64,000 nucleotides of DNA from Adiantum capillus-veneris. Lineage: Eukaryota; Streptophyta; Polypodiopsida; Polypodiales; Pteridaceae. Of this stretch, positions 1 to 11,005 are shown in pieces; position 1 is the stretch's first letter, and every line of letters starts with the position of its first letter. Location: NCBI GenBank assembly GCA_014529385.2, contig CM043965.1, positions 15,748,912 through 15,812,911 of the forward strand, given 5' to 3'. The notes beneath the pieces were generated by a model. The model saw nothing but the letters and a program-made list of their open reading frames with translations, searched no databases and had not been told where the DNA came from. A program made the translations under genes and the position numbers.

Positions 1-1215
1 TCTCCTCAACTGATTGACCTTGGCATGCGAGTGCCGAGGTCCCACTGTCTCAAAAAAAACACCTGTCACTCTGTCACCCACCTAAGTCCACTGAGATGCC
101 TGTCGGTGAAAGGCAAACTCATGGCGCCTCTCCTCTGTGCAAGCAAGATCCTGTCGAGCCTGCTGTAACTGTTCCTCCAACCATGGACTGTCTGGATGCT
201 GCTCCTGCATCCTCTGTAGTGAAGCAATGCATCGTCTGAGACGCTGCTCCTCCTCTCTTGCTGCAGCCCATCGAGCCAAAGACTCCTAGATAAAAAAGTG
301 TCTAAGCTGAGCTAGGCCTGAGGCCACTCTGTCTGCAGGTGGATCCTGGCTGTCCATGCCCTCTGTCTAGAGAGCCTCGACCCTCTCTCTGAGTGCTGAG
401 TCCAACAAGACCCACTCTGGGATGCGAAGCATCGTGCTCCCACTCCTCTACCTGTCTGCCACTGTGAGGATCACTGGTGCATGGTCCGAGAAGGATGTCC
501 CTGCCAGGATGCCCACTGATCCCCCCAAGTCACTGAAGTGGTCACTAGTGTAGAAGTGATCTATGCGTGATAGATTCACTCCTCCCACTCTGCGGTCCGA
601 TCTAGAGAAGGCAAGACTCTCTGGAGGCCTCACAAATCCAGAATGTTGCCATGTATTCGAGACCCTCAAAGCCATACACAACCTCTCCCAAGCTGCTAAC
701 TCGACTCCATGCACAGTAGCATGGCTGCCTCCGATCCTGTCAGAAGGGTCCTCCAACATGTTGAAGTCCCCTCCTACACACCACTGGTCAACCTGTGGCA
801 AAGACTCAACAATCTGTGACCAAATCTCTGCACGAGCACTCGCCACATTGGGCGCATAGATGTTTCGGAAACCCACAAGGCCACCCTGAACCTGCATAGT
901 AATCCACTGAGCCCTGCCTGGCACAATAATCCCTCTGCCCACAATGTCCTGTTGCAATGAGTCCGCAATAGTCATACATACCCCACCCTGGATGCATCCA
1001 GGTCCAAAAGCAGCTGACCAAAAGGTATCATAACGTCCACGCAAAATCTGACCACATCGCCGAATGCGACTCTCAGACAAATGGTGCTCCTGAAGCATAA
1101 GGAGATCAATCTCTCCTCCCACAAGGCAACGCTAAATCTCCTCTTGCAATCGGCCCCGCTGTCGCTGAAACTAGGGCCCACCTAGTCCCTACATGTTCCA
1201 CGAGACGATCCTCAT
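1..1215 (-). pseudogene. LINE ORF2, endonuclease domain and linker to RT, partial and broken
   Basis: ORF2 begins at ATG 1215-1213 (MRIVSWNM...GLGGP, the usual LINE endonuclease start) and stays in one frame to base 1. Endonuclease motifs are visible: LMLQEHHL (catalytic Glu), GGDFNMLED, a SRIDHFYTS motif and SFSDHAPV. After the nuclease comes the helical linker rich in Glu/Arg/Gln and then GDRVTG.FFETVGPRHSHAK, which normally immediately precedes the RT domain. The RT itself lies outside the window. The frame is broken by seven stops, all TAG (1191-1189, 1173-1171, 1134-1132, 450-448, 369-367, 288-286, 84-82). Role in the family: nicking of target DNA for target-primed reverse transcription. 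Confidence 0.85.
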
Positions 1216-3120
1216 GGGGAGTGAGAGAGAACAGATGCTGCCGCAGCAGCAAGACGGGCTATCTTCGAGGCTGGCTTGGATGGGGAGTAATCCGCATCCG
1301 AGCATCCTCTAGATAGTCGAGACTGTAGTGAGTGCCTGGTCCAAGCCCAAGCAGAGCGAGCCGTGCGTAAAGCAACCTCCTCTGTCCAGGAGTCCTCATG
1401 AATGTATACATAGCAAGGCAAACACTGCGTATCAGCAAAAAAGTACACCACAATGTGTCTACATCCTGCTGAGTCTGGGGGTGTCACCGCAAACTTGGCC
1501 AGTGGCCACAAAGTTTGCAGCAAATCTGTAACGCCAAGTTCTCCCATGTGGTGAGAGAACTCGAGAACCTGTGTATGCAACCATCCCACCACTGAGTCGA
1601 GGGACCACTCTGTCTCAGTCCTACCACAGAAAGGGGAAGGAGAAACCAACTGCTGAGTCCAAGGCCTCTGTTCCCCTAGCGGCGAGGAACAAAGCGTAGA
1701 CCCTGAAGCAGGCTGCCTCGTGGTCTGCTGCGGAATCGCCGAGAAAGCGAGTGAACCCGTAATTGAAGAAATCCTAGTGGTGTCGGAGGTCAATGCTCGT
1801 CCGACCACGAGGGATAGCTGCAAGGGAAGATGTCTGAATCTGCAGAGGGGGCTGCAAGAAGGGCTGACCCTCTCTTGCTAGGCAACTCGTGGCAAAGGCA
1901 CTGCCAAGAGATCTCCTAGCCGCCGACAAGGGACCAGTCTCATGAGTCGACTGTGGTACTGAAGCAGGAGGAGGGGGATAAGGAGCTGGGGGGGGCGGAG
2001 GAGAAGAGAAGCGGGGCGAGGCAACAGAGACAGGGGGGTGAGGTGGGGAGTGGGCGAGAGCAGAGGGCGGGGGAGAGGATGAGGAGGAGGAGGGAAAATC
2101 GGAAGGCGGAGCGGCTGGCGAGGGTGAAGCGGAGGTGGAGGCTGGCGTAGGGGGCTCCTTCTGCTCAAGAGGACCAAAGCGGTTCCCCGTGGGAACCCAC
2201 TGTTGCAGAGTAGGCACCTGAGGGCCACTCTGAGTGCCAAGCTATCGCTGTGGCCCTTGGCGTCGACGGCCACGAGCCTGCTGCCACCCCTCCTTCTCTG
2301 GAGCCCCAGGCTCGGAGGGTGGCTCTGAATCTGTGCGCTGTGTCGCTGGTTGTGGCTGCAGCCCAGCCTTGGCAGGTTGGGGTTGAGGCTGAGGTGCAGG
2401 TCGTGGTCTCTTTCGTGGACAGGCCTTCGCTAGGTGGCCCATCTGTCTGCAAATGAAGCACTGGTTCGGGAGACCCGAGTACTCCACACTCTGTCTAAAC
2501 CAACCCCCACTCACCCGAGACAGAAAGATGACCTTCGGGAGCGTGTGGGTATCTCTGACCAAAACACGAACTGAAGGGATTGCAGCCGCCTTGGTAGCTA
2601 CTGATGCTACCATACAAGGTGTCTCCAAGACAGTCCCGATGGCGGAGCCAATCCTGGAGAGAAGTGGAAGGTACTCCCTCCATAAACCCGGAAAGCAGAC
2701 GGAGATGGGGATGTCTGCCTCCTCTACTAGCACATCCGAAGTCGGCTCAAAACCATGTCGCCACTGTCGAAAGTGGGCGCGTGATGCTCGAATGGCCAAT
2801 GGATTCATAGCTATGACCTTGGAGGCCATCTCGGAAGTCTCAAACTCAATCTGGTAGTACCCCCGTCCAAGAATCTGGACATCCAATATCTTGCCCACCT
2901 CTGCGAGAAGGCGGCGGGCCTGGAGAAGGTCTCGCAGCTCTCCTCTGCTAGGACGGGTGCCGAGAACCTCGCAGATGACAGAAGTTGCTTGCAAGCGTTC
3001 TACCTCTACGGCAAGGCTCCCTTGCTCTGTCGGCGAAAGAGCAAGTCGAATGGTGGGCTCAGCGGGGTCGGGCGAGGGGGCTTCAGACGAGTCCCTCTGT
3101 GGTGGAGCTGGAGCCTCCAT
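1212..3120 (-). pseudogene. LINE ORF1 (DUF4283 plus CCHC zinc knuckle), broken
   Basis: The ATG is at 3120-3118 (minus). The first 292 codons hold a DUF4283-like RNA-binding region (about residues 25-180) and a CCHC knuckle (CFICRQMGHLAKAC, about residues 222-235), followed by a Pro/Gln-rich linker. A TAG at 2244-2242 interrupts the frame. The same frame resumes with the NRFGPLEQ motif typical of this ORF1 class and a Ser/Pro-rich stretch to a TAG at 1776-1774. The reading then shifts frame (overlap 1774-1823) into a 204-codon open stretch ending with TGA at 1214-1212. That TGA overlaps the ORF2 start as ATGA. Known role of the family: nucleic-acid-binding ORF1p of the LINE RNP. The boundaries of the shifted C-terminal part are inferred. 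Confidence 0.8.
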
Positions 3121-3560
3121 CTGTGTCTACTTCTGAGTCGAAGAAGCGGGCGGTGAAGAAAATCTGCAAACGAGTACGCTAAGCACTTGTCCGAAGAAAA
3201 AGTGTTGCCGAGCCAGGTGCAGAAGACCTTCGGAAGCGATGAGGACAGGGGGGTGGGGGGGGGGGGGGGAGGGGGGGGGGGGGGAGAGGGGGATGTGGGC
3301 AGTCGGGTAATGTGCAGGTGCACAAGCAGCAGCGAGCGGGGGGATGGGGTGGGGATGGCAACGCGAAAGGAGGGCAGCGGGAAACCTTTGGGACAACGCG
3401 AAAACAGGGGGGGCAGCGTGGGCTGTGGGGCAGCGCGCAGGGGCTGATGGGGGGCGGGGGGCAGTGTAGGGGCAGCAGGTGGGGGGGGGGGGGAGAGGTT
3501 AGCGATGGCACAACAAGGGGGGGGCGAGCAGCAGTAGCAAGCAATCAGACTCTACCAAGC
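3121..3560 (-). other. C-rich leader (5' UTR/promoter region) of the LINE
   Basis: On the LINE sense strand this stretch is strongly cytosine-rich, with long C runs opposite the G runs at 3250-3290 and 3480-3495. Long poly-proline reading frames here are a by-product of the C runs and are not called as genes. It occupies the position of the internal promoter/5' UTR of a LINE. The G-rich strand has several closely spaced runs of four or more G and could form G-quadruplexes. Confidence 0.6.
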
Positions 3561-3700
3561 CGACCCTTTTCCTATTCAATATTTTCAAGATCATTTTTTC
3601 AACAGCAATATGTGAAAATGTGAAAAATATAGATTAAAATAATCCCTACAATTGAACCCACGTGATATGCATTTCTTTTATTGTAGTGACCGCCCAACAT
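3561..3700. repeat. Dispersed repeat, copy 1 (truncated)
   Basis: Starts with GACCCTTTTCCTATTCAAT and continues through a segment ending TTATTGTAGTGA. It matches longer copies at about 4683-4880 and 30309-30540. The first part is missing here, apparently at the LINE boundary. Confidence 0.65.
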
Positions 3701-5510
3701 ATTTGCTAGGGATATTGAGATGTCAACAACATTGATCAAGGGTTTTGGAGTTGAGATAAACTTTGAGAAATGGACAATGGACTTTAACTTGTGCAAGGCC
3801 CATATGTGAAATTAACAAAAGGGGAGTTTGGTAGTGGGTTGAAACAACCTATGATAAAGTTGGATATTGAAGCTTGAATTTTAGATTTGAATAGTTATCA
3901 ATATATTTATCCAATTCTAACTTGGGATTCAGATCTAGATGATAGTCCACATCAGATCATCCCCCTAGGTTTTTGTATTTGCTAGAGATATCAAGTGTCC
4001 TAAATCGATGGGTGACAAAACTATGAGATTTGGACAATCCTTCATCAAACCTCATGTTCAAGTTTGGATCTTCTTTAGGGTTGAGATTTAGACAGTTTTT
4101 TAAATCTCATCCCAAGGTATATTTATTTGTTAGGGATGTTAATATGTCACTAACGTCGATCAAGGGCTTTAGATTTGAGATAAGTTTTCAAAAATGGACA
4201 ATCGACCCGTGGGTAAAATCAACAAAAAGATAATTTGGTATTTGGTTGCAAACAACAAGCCCACGAGAAAGGTGATTTTTGAAGCTTGGGTTTGAAATTT
4301 GTTGAAATTTAGTTTGGGATTCAGATTTAGATGAGTGTCCAAATCTCTTATCATGTAGGTTTCTATGTTTGTTAGAGATGTTAAGACTCCAAATTTCTAT
4401 GAGTGACATGACGAAGTGCACAAATCTCATATCCAAATATGGAACCAATTTGAAGTTCCAAAAATCATTCGGCCTAGGCTCGTGTATTTGTTAGGGATGT
4501 TAATATGTCAACAAGAATAATCAAGGGCTTGAGATTTGAATGATTGTTTGAATTTCACCCTCCTGGATTGTCTACTTATTAGAGATATTAAGATGAGGTC
4601 TCATGGTCAAGCATAGATCCTCTTTGAGGTTGAGATTTGGACAATTATCCAAATCATACTCCGAGGTTTGTGTATTTGTCTTGGGGGGGTCACTATATGT
4701 AAAGTCTACATATTACGTACGTTCGAGGACTATTTGTAAAACCCCTTGGTTGCAAAATTTTCACCAATAAAAGGGACCCTTTTCCTATTCAATCCGTAAA
4801 TTATTTTTCAAGATCCTTTTCTCAACACCCTTCAATATGTGAAAATGTGAAAAATATACATTAAAATAATCCCTATGGTTTATCATGTAGGTTTCTATGT
4901 TTGTTAGAGATGTTAAGAGTCCAAATTTCTATAAGTGACATGGAGAAGTGTACAAATTAAATATCCAAGTATGGAACCCGTTTGAGGTTGATATTTGGAT
5001 CATCGTCCAAAAATCAATGGGCCTAGGTTTGTGTATTTATTAGGGATGTTAAGATGTCAACAAGAATAGTCAAGGGTTTTCAACTTGAGGTAAGACTTTG
5101 AAACTAAACAATCAACCATGACTGTGAAATATTGATACATCAAATTAACAAAAGTTGAATTTGGTATCTGGTTGTAACCATCCCATGAAAAAGGTTGCCA
5201 TTAAAGATTGGGCTTGAGATATGGACGGTTGTCCGAGTCTTGATTGGGATTGAGATATGGACAAGTGTTCAAATCTAATCATCCCATATCTATATGTATT
5301 TTTAGGGAAGTTAAGCGTCTTAAATCTAAGACTGACAAATCTATTAGATTTGGATAACCGTCCAAATCTCATGCTCAAGCATGGATCCAGTTTGGGGTGG
5401 AGATTTGGATGAGTTTCCAAATCTCATTGCTTAAGTTTGTGTGTTTGTTAGGGATATTAAGATGACAATAACATTGATCTAGGGTCTTGGATTTGAGATG
5501 AGCTTATGAC
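3690..5510. repeat. Diverged AT-rich tandem-like repeats
   Basis: A recurring block containing TTAGGGATGTTAAGATGTCAA followed by an ATCAAGGG...GAGATTTGA stretch appears near 3697, 4126, 4485, 5034 and 5440, at irregular spacing (about 360-550 bp). Paired motifs of the type AGATTTGGACAA..GTCCAAATCTCA lie between them. No coding region is visible. Dispersed-repeat copy 2 is inserted or embedded at 4683-4880. Confidence 0.6.
4683..4880. repeat. Dispersed repeat, copy 2
   Basis: Starts GGGGGGGTCACTATATGTAAA and contains CACCAATAAAAGGGACCC and the TTTTCCTATTCAAT segment. It is similar along its length to 30309-30540 and, in its second half, to 3561-3700. The AATAAA inside it resembles a poly(A) signal. 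The family is not recognised. Confidence 0.65.
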
Positions 5511-5585
5511 CTCCACTCACACCACGTGACATGTTCATTTGGTCCCATAGGTCATATTTGACCTCCGAAGATGATAATAGAACTA

Positions 5586-5590
<5 letters not shown>

Positions 5591-5624
<34 letters not shown>
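5591..5624 (+). repeat. (CT)n microsatellite
   Basis: Uninterrupted CT dinucleotide tract just upstream of the 3' end of the element A LTR; probably part of that LTR or its flank. Confidence 0.95.
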
Positions 5625-5625
<1 letters not shown>

Positions 5626-5781
5626 AAGTATTTTTCATGCCAAGTTAATTAAGTATAATGGTTATGTTGCTACTGCTAATTAAGTTCACCCTCTATGTTC
5701 TCAAAGTAGTCTCACAAAAATGCTCACTCTAATTCTCTTAATTCCGGTATTCTCAAAGCTTATAAGCCATTTTCATTACAT

Positions 5782-5793
5782 TGGTATCAGAGC
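5782..5793 (+). promoter_or_regulatory. Primer-binding site (tRNA-iMet) of element A
   Basis: TGGTATCAGAGC, one T after the LTR end CATTACA. This is the standard plant PBS complementary to the 3' end of initiator tRNA-Met. The identical motif primes element C. Confidence 0.9.
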
Positions 5794-6188
5794 TATTGGT
5801 TTCTCTTTTCTTGCTTAAGAAGAGAGGTCCTCAAGTTGTCCATGAAAGTTTGGGCCTGTTCATTGCAATAGGGTAAGTGGGACATGGGTCTATTATCTTG
5901 GTTGAGAAGGACTTAGTTTGAGGTATACCGTTGGGAACTATAGTCTTAATAATAGAACCTTTCGGGGCTTGCCTTTGGCTTAACCATTATTGAGCTATGA
6001 GCAAGCTCAATAGGAACCATAATCAACCGAGCAATGTTAGACCCTCTTCACTAGTCTTTGCAATCAACAGTGTCAAAACCACGGGTGTGGCTGCTTGAGA
6101 ACTAATTTTAAAAGGTAAAGAAGAGTAGCGACTAAGGTTTTTGAGGGTACCAAAGCACAAAGTAATTTTATACATAAGTGCAATTAGC

Positions 6189-7570
6189 ATGGCTGACAAT
6201 AACCAAGAGAGTAGAATGAACATTGATAACTTTGATTTTGCACATGAAGGTGTTGCCCCCGTGTTTGTTAATTACCTTGTTACTAGGTTGCATCAAGCTT
6301 TGGGCAACCCGACTTTGCAAGACAAATTTATCCAACAACTTCGTGCTTATGGGATTTCCTTTCCTCTACAAGAGGAGAGAGACCTTAGGAGGGCTCTTGA
6401 TGAGACTCCCAAAAGAAGACTCTCTCCCATAAGAGAGGAGGAATCCAAAGAACAAGAAATAAGCGAATCCCTAAGTACCTCTGAAGTTGTGGCTCCACGA
6501 AGACGGCGGACTAGACGGTTGCCAACTCCTCCCAAGAGGAAACAGTCAACACATAGTCCTTCTCCTCGTCACTCCAAAAGGGAAGAGAGGAAACAAAGGG
6601 AGAAAAAGGCAAGAAAGAGGTCACCCTCTTCTCCTTCTTCTTCACCTTCCTCCTCTTTCGACGAAAGCAATAGCTATTCTCCTAGAGAATACAAGAGGAG
6701 AGGACATCAAAAATCTTACCCTACATGGCGAAGGTCCCAAAAGCTCAAGAAGTTCAAAGAGGGAGGAAAGAGTATCTCTTTTCTCACCTATGATGCCACC
6801 TTTGGTGCTACCGACAAAGTATTGGCCTTCATCCAGCAATTTGACGGGGCCTTTGGAGAAAAGGTCTTCACAGAGTCCTCTAAGCTACGTCATGTAGTTA
6901 TGCACTTCCAAAAGTCTTCTCGTCAATGGTGGGCTAGCCTTTGTGGCAACGGTGAGGCCCCAAAGACATGGAAAACTCTACGAGTTTCCATCAGGAAGCG
7001 ACTCCTTGCAAGCGATGCAAAGGACAAAGTGCTTACCGAATGGCGAAGCTTGAAGCTGCTCTCCAACGAGTCTATCCACAAATATGTGGAGAAGTTTTGG
7101 GATTTACATCTCAAGGCTACTGTCTTTCAAAAGATAGACTTTACCGAGAAAAAGCAACAATTTTGTGCTGGATTACCTGAAGAGATGACTGAGTACATCA
7201 ACTCTAAACGACCTTGTTCTATCTCCGAAGTAATCCACCACACTATGGTTGCTTTGCACATTGGTTTTCCCCTTTGCATCACTTTTGTCTTTGCTTTCCA
7301 TGGGCTTGGCATTCCTTCTAGCCCCTTGTTGAAAAAACCAATGCCCAAAATTCTTCCCAAGGAAATTCCAACAACAACAACAACAACCATCGGTCCAAGG
7401 AGAAGGGCGTTAACAAAGGTAAAAATAAATTCTCTCCTGAAGATCTTGAAGCTTTTTGTAAGGACCACAAATGTTTTGAGTGTGGGGAGCAAGGACATGG
7501 CTATCATTCTTGCCCCAAGAGAAATGCCCGCAATCAAATTCCTAGAGCTTCCATGATCGAAGCTCCAAAA
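6189..7570 (+). pseudogene. Element A gag (capsid and nucleocapsid), broken
   Basis: Start ATG 6189, by analogy with the identical MADN start of element C. There is an N-terminal unique region, a long Arg/Ser/Pro-rich linker, then the retrotransposon gag core (SISFLTYDATFG... to the RQWW region). The frame is intact to about 7250. A frameshift there moves the nucleocapsid into another frame, where the CCHC knuckle CFECGEQGHGYHSC is readable at about 7474-7515. The family product packages element RNA in virus-like particles. It is not functional as it stands. Confidence 0.85.
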
Positions 7571-8440
7571 GAGGATGCTCATTGCAAAGGATTACCTCTC
7601 TCCTATGCTTGGGGAAAGGTAAGGGAGCATGATGCACTCATCATGTTTGACCTTGGCTGAGTACTCACAAATTCATATCAACGGAGATGACCATTAAGTT
7701 GGGCATTCAAGCTTTTGAGATGGGAGATACTATAACTACCGATGCATCTTTGAAGGGATATCAAGCCTTTGTTACTCCCTTGATTGGGAAGTTGAGGCTT
7801 CATGTCCAAAGCTATGTCAACAAAGAATACTTTTTCATCTCTCCTCTCCAACATGAAGATGTTATCCTAGGGGCACAATGGTTCAACCGCATGGCTGCCA
7901 ATGTGAAGTTCCATGAAAGGAGAGTCTACTTCACCTATAGGAAAAGAGAATGTATATAGATGCTAGTGAGTCTGGTCGTACTATACCACTTGTAAATCCT
8001 CCTACTTTTGATAAATCAATGAAAAGTTCAGTTTTTGCGTACATGATTTTTGTCAAAGAGTCCCTAAAAGGTCCTAATGTCTCATCAAATGTAAATGGTA
8101 GGAATCAATACAAGTTAGACTTGTCTAATTTTCTAAATGGATTCCAGGATGTGTTCATCGATGATATCCCTATGGACTTACCTTCAAAATGAGGAGATGA
8201 TGACCATCGAATTGAGCTCCTACTAGAAGCTCACCACCTAACAAGCGTCCTTATTGAGTTTCCCAATCTCAACAAGAGGAGATCATGAGGCAAGTATAAG
8301 AATTGGTAGACAAAGGGATGGTGAGGCCTAGCTCCTCTCCCTTTTGTTCTCCAGTCCTTTTAGTGCAAAAGAAAGATGGTACATACCGCATGTGTGGACT
8401 ATCAAGCACTAATTCATATCACTATCAAAAACATATTTCT
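7571..8440 (+). pseudogene. Element A protease and RT N-terminus, broken
   Basis: Readable in several frames: remnants of the retropepsin active-site region near 7640 (FDLG followed by a stop, where C has FDPGSTHNFIS), the protease C-terminal half at 7687-7959, the linker to RT at 7950-8192, and the RT start ([22 protein letters not shown]) at 8303-8400. At least three frameshifts and stops separate these pieces. The rest of RT, RH and IN is absent. Confidence 0.8.
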
Positions 8441-10435
8441 TGTACCGCGATGTCGAGAAATTTGCGGTCTTTCCAGGAAATCACCGTGCTTATGGCTGTG
8501 AGAGTTTGTGAGAGAACTGAACAAAAACTATATGAAGGAGTTAAACCATAGATGCCGTGAAGACTAGGGTTTGGACGGAAGTGCAATCAAAGAAGTCCCA
8601 CTCTTTCTCTCTTGCACTCACACACACAAAGAAAGAACACAAAAGAGAATGTCAAAATAACACAAAGATGAAAACATCAAGGCTATGGTCATATTGTATC
8701 ATGGGTAATATGAAAGGGTTAATAGATGAGTTAATAGAATTCAATCTTGGCTGACCAAATAGGCTACGAATTGTTCTTTGGAATTGTAGTTTTGTGCTTA
8801 CCATAATATATATATTTTGTCTAGTGATTGGGATTAATTGTGTGTACAAATCCTCTTGGTTCATAGCAAGATAACTACGCTTACATCAAAAGAAAAATTA
8901 TAGTCTATGAGAGGTAGTATGATGGGATCCGGTGATAGAAGTATTTCATTGAGCCTTTCTAGGCCAAAGAGAAAAAACTATACGTTGTTGAAAGTGTATT
9001 TTATGGCTAATCCATACGTTAATTCTAATAGATCGTACAGAGTCAAAGCGATAGAAATTATCATTATGTGGATTATTCATCTAGGATAGTATGTGAGAAA
9101 TGTAGATATGAGAGAAGTGAAGAGATGAGAAGTTTCCCTCCCAAGCCCTATTCTTGCCCGTAGGCAATAAGGATACTACGGGGAGAGATGTACCTGTAGC
9201 AAGGAGAACCTAGAATTGGTAGAGAGGATGAATTACTAAGAGTGAGAGAGATAGGTTTGGTTAAGGAGATGAGATTAGATATATATATATATGTTGGATT
9301 AGAGATGAAAAAGAAAAAAACAAGGAATCAAGAAAACATCAATGTAGAACACATCTTACTTGACAAACCCTTCGGCACCATTATTGATGGAGAGAGAAGA
9401 AGAGGGGAGAATTCAACTTTGATTGATACGCCAAGTCCAAGAACTTCTTTGATTAGAGTTGATCTTCCAAGGATAGCATACAAGAATGGCTAGTCTTCCT
9501 CTAGGAGAAAGTGTAGGCTTGGGCTTATGCTAATGGCTAAGTACAATTAGGCATTACTACTCACTCCCTTAAGAATTCCTCTCATTAATGGCTTGAATGC
9601 TTCAGTTTTTTCTCAATGAAGAAGAGGTTCCCTTTTATAGGTGAAGGGAACCCCCAAGGGTTTACACAAGAAGAGAGGACCCAGTGTGAATAGAAACTGG
9701 AAAAGTTGGAAATGAGTTGTCCCTGCATGATGTGGGCAGACTGTGGTCCAGTATTTTGATCATATCTCCTCAACCGTGGCTCCAAATAAAAAAGTAAAAA
9801 TATGGACAGAAACTTCAGCTCATTAGCTACGATTTTCATTTTAAAATCATTTTCCAATTCGGATTGGAACCTTGTGTAAAAAAATCATCAAAATAAGGTC
9901 CATTGTTTGCAGCAAAAGTCTTCCTGTGGTCCCCTTAGCCTAGATTTTCATTTGATTCCAAAGGACACCTCATGCCATATGAAAGCATGACATTGCTCCT
10001 TGACAAAGCTTTATAATCATGTTTGCAATAATGCATTAAAATAAGTGTATCTTTGAAATCATGCCACCTAGTGTCCCACTAGGATTTGATTTCCTCCTAG
10101 TAGCTATTTAAAAAGAAATATCAGAATGAAAAATACATTGAATATATATATATTGGAGTTTACCCTAGATATAGGATCTAGCTAGGGTGTGAGATGATAA
10201 TGAGATAGTAGAAATAAAGAATCAATGCTTTTTGCCCCAAGTTAAAGAGGCGGAGCTATTAATGCTTTTCCCATAGTATTTTCTGATGGTAAAGTAAGAA
10301 TAGGTTACCCTTGAGAAAAATAATAGGATGAGATAGAAGGCTTATTATTATACTTAAATATGCATATGTACATTATAAGAAATATAATTATGCATCTAAA
10401 AAATTACAAGATAGATCTTGTAGCATGCATTCCCA
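8441..10435 (-). mobile_element. Probable LTR or LTR-retroelement fragment inserted in element A, minus orientation
   Basis: Begins with TGTACCGCG exactly where homology of element A to element C stops. Read on the minus strand this would be an LTR ending ...CGCGGTACA. A TATA box on the minus strand (TATAAAAG at 9639-9632) fits an LTR promoter. No credible coding frame is visible in these 2 kb. The other end and the rest of element A were not found, so the right boundary is unresolved; it may reach the 5' LTR remnant of the Tat-like element. Confidence 0.4.
9632..9639 (-). promoter_or_regulatory. TATA box in the putative minus-oriented LTR
   Basis: TATAAAAG on the minus strand, flanked by a GC-richer context (CACC upstream, GGAAC downstream), as in plant LTR promoters. 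Confidence 0.4.
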
Positions 10436-10986
10436 CTATGTACGTGTCACTGCACGACAGCGTACCGTTCGATTTTGCGAGCTCAATCTACGAGCTTCAT
10501 TTGGTGATTCGGTGAGCATACGTTGTCCGATTTTGCATTGCAGCATATCCACGCGTTCGCATTGAGTAGAGCTACACATTAGGCACTTTAAATTTTGGAA
10601 ACGAAGACATGCAAATTTCGGTTAGACATCCTGCGTGATTTTTCACCAGGTGTTTTGGGTTGGAATTTTGGTTCATAGACCTTAGGGAGAGCGACCTATT
10701 GGTGTTAGTAGGGTCTCCTTCAAGTTCTATGGCGTTTTGAGATCGTTTGATGGGTATTCGGCTCTAGAAAACGTTGTAGAAAGTTTCCTCTTATGCACTC
10801 CTGAAGAGTGTAGCTTAGACATTGGGTAGAGACCTCTATAGGAATTAGTTAGGAGTCGATCGAGTGTAGGTTGACACCCTATGCTTGCTTCCACGCGCGT
10901 GCGGGTCGAGCTTCGTCCTTAGCTGACAAATCTTGTTAGGTGAGTTCTCGCTGTACTGACGTCTGTCGCGGCGTACCTGTCCAACA
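10436..10986 (+). repeat. 5' LTR remnant (U3 mostly lost) of the Tat-like element
   Basis: Matches the distal 550 bp of the 3' LTR and ends at CCAACA directly before the PBS. The proximal 380 bp of the 3' LTR (27635-28014) have no counterpart upstream of about 10436, so the U3 promoter part is missing or replaced. It contains a half copy of the palindrome motif (AGACATCCTGCGTG at 10624). Confidence 0.85.
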
Positions 10987-10987
10987 T

Positions 10988-11005
10988 TGGCGCCGCTGCC
11001 GGGGA
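10988..11005 (+). promoter_or_regulatory. Primer-binding site (tRNA-Asp) of the Tat-like element
   Basis: TGGCGCCGCTGCCGGGGA, one T after the LTR. It is complementary to the 3' end of plant tRNA-Asp with one mismatch, the characteristic PBS of Tat/Athila/Ogre elements. Confidence 0.92.

Larger units (their letters stand above)
1..3560 (-). mobile_element. LINE (non-LTR retrotransposon), 5' part, decayed, runs off left edge
   Basis: Two-ORF LINE of the plant L1-like type read on the minus strand: C-rich leader, ORF1 with DUF4283-like region and zinc knuckle, then ORF2 starting with an APE-type endonuclease and ending at base 1 just before the reverse transcriptase. The 5' end is placed near 3560 because bases from about 3561 match a dispersed repeat seen again at 4768 and 30394 (CCCTTTTCCTATTCAAT), so the LINE abuts or interrupts that repeat. 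The copy is dead: one frameshift and many in-frame stops. No 3' end, poly(A) or target duplication is visible in the window. Confidence 0.9.
5520..8440 (+). mobile_element. Ty3/gypsy chromovirus A, truncated in RT
   Basis: Holds the 3' end of a 5' LTR (ending ...CATTACA at 5780), a tRNA-Met primer-binding site, a leader, gag, protease and the first part of RT. The order and protein sequence match element C at 54-59 kb closely. Homology to C stops at 8440 inside the RT N-terminus, where an LTR-like sequence begins with TGTACCGCG. The LTR start is not resolved; 5520 is only an estimate. Confidence 0.8.

Noticed and set aside
1774-2273. Second overlapping Pro/Arg-rich frame (1878-2273, minus)
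   Set aside because: Shadow of the Ser/Pro-rich ORF1 linker, which has the NRFGPLEQ motif in the correct frame.
1-3120. Reassignment of UAG to glutamine in the host
   Set aside because: TAG is exclusive only in the LINE; other dead elements show TAA and TGA at conserved codons as well, and CHG deamination explains the pattern more simply.
3006-3544. Poly-proline open reading frames upstream of LINE ORF1
   Set aside because: They exist only because the leader is a run of C bases on that strand; no start context, motif or similarity in more than one frame.
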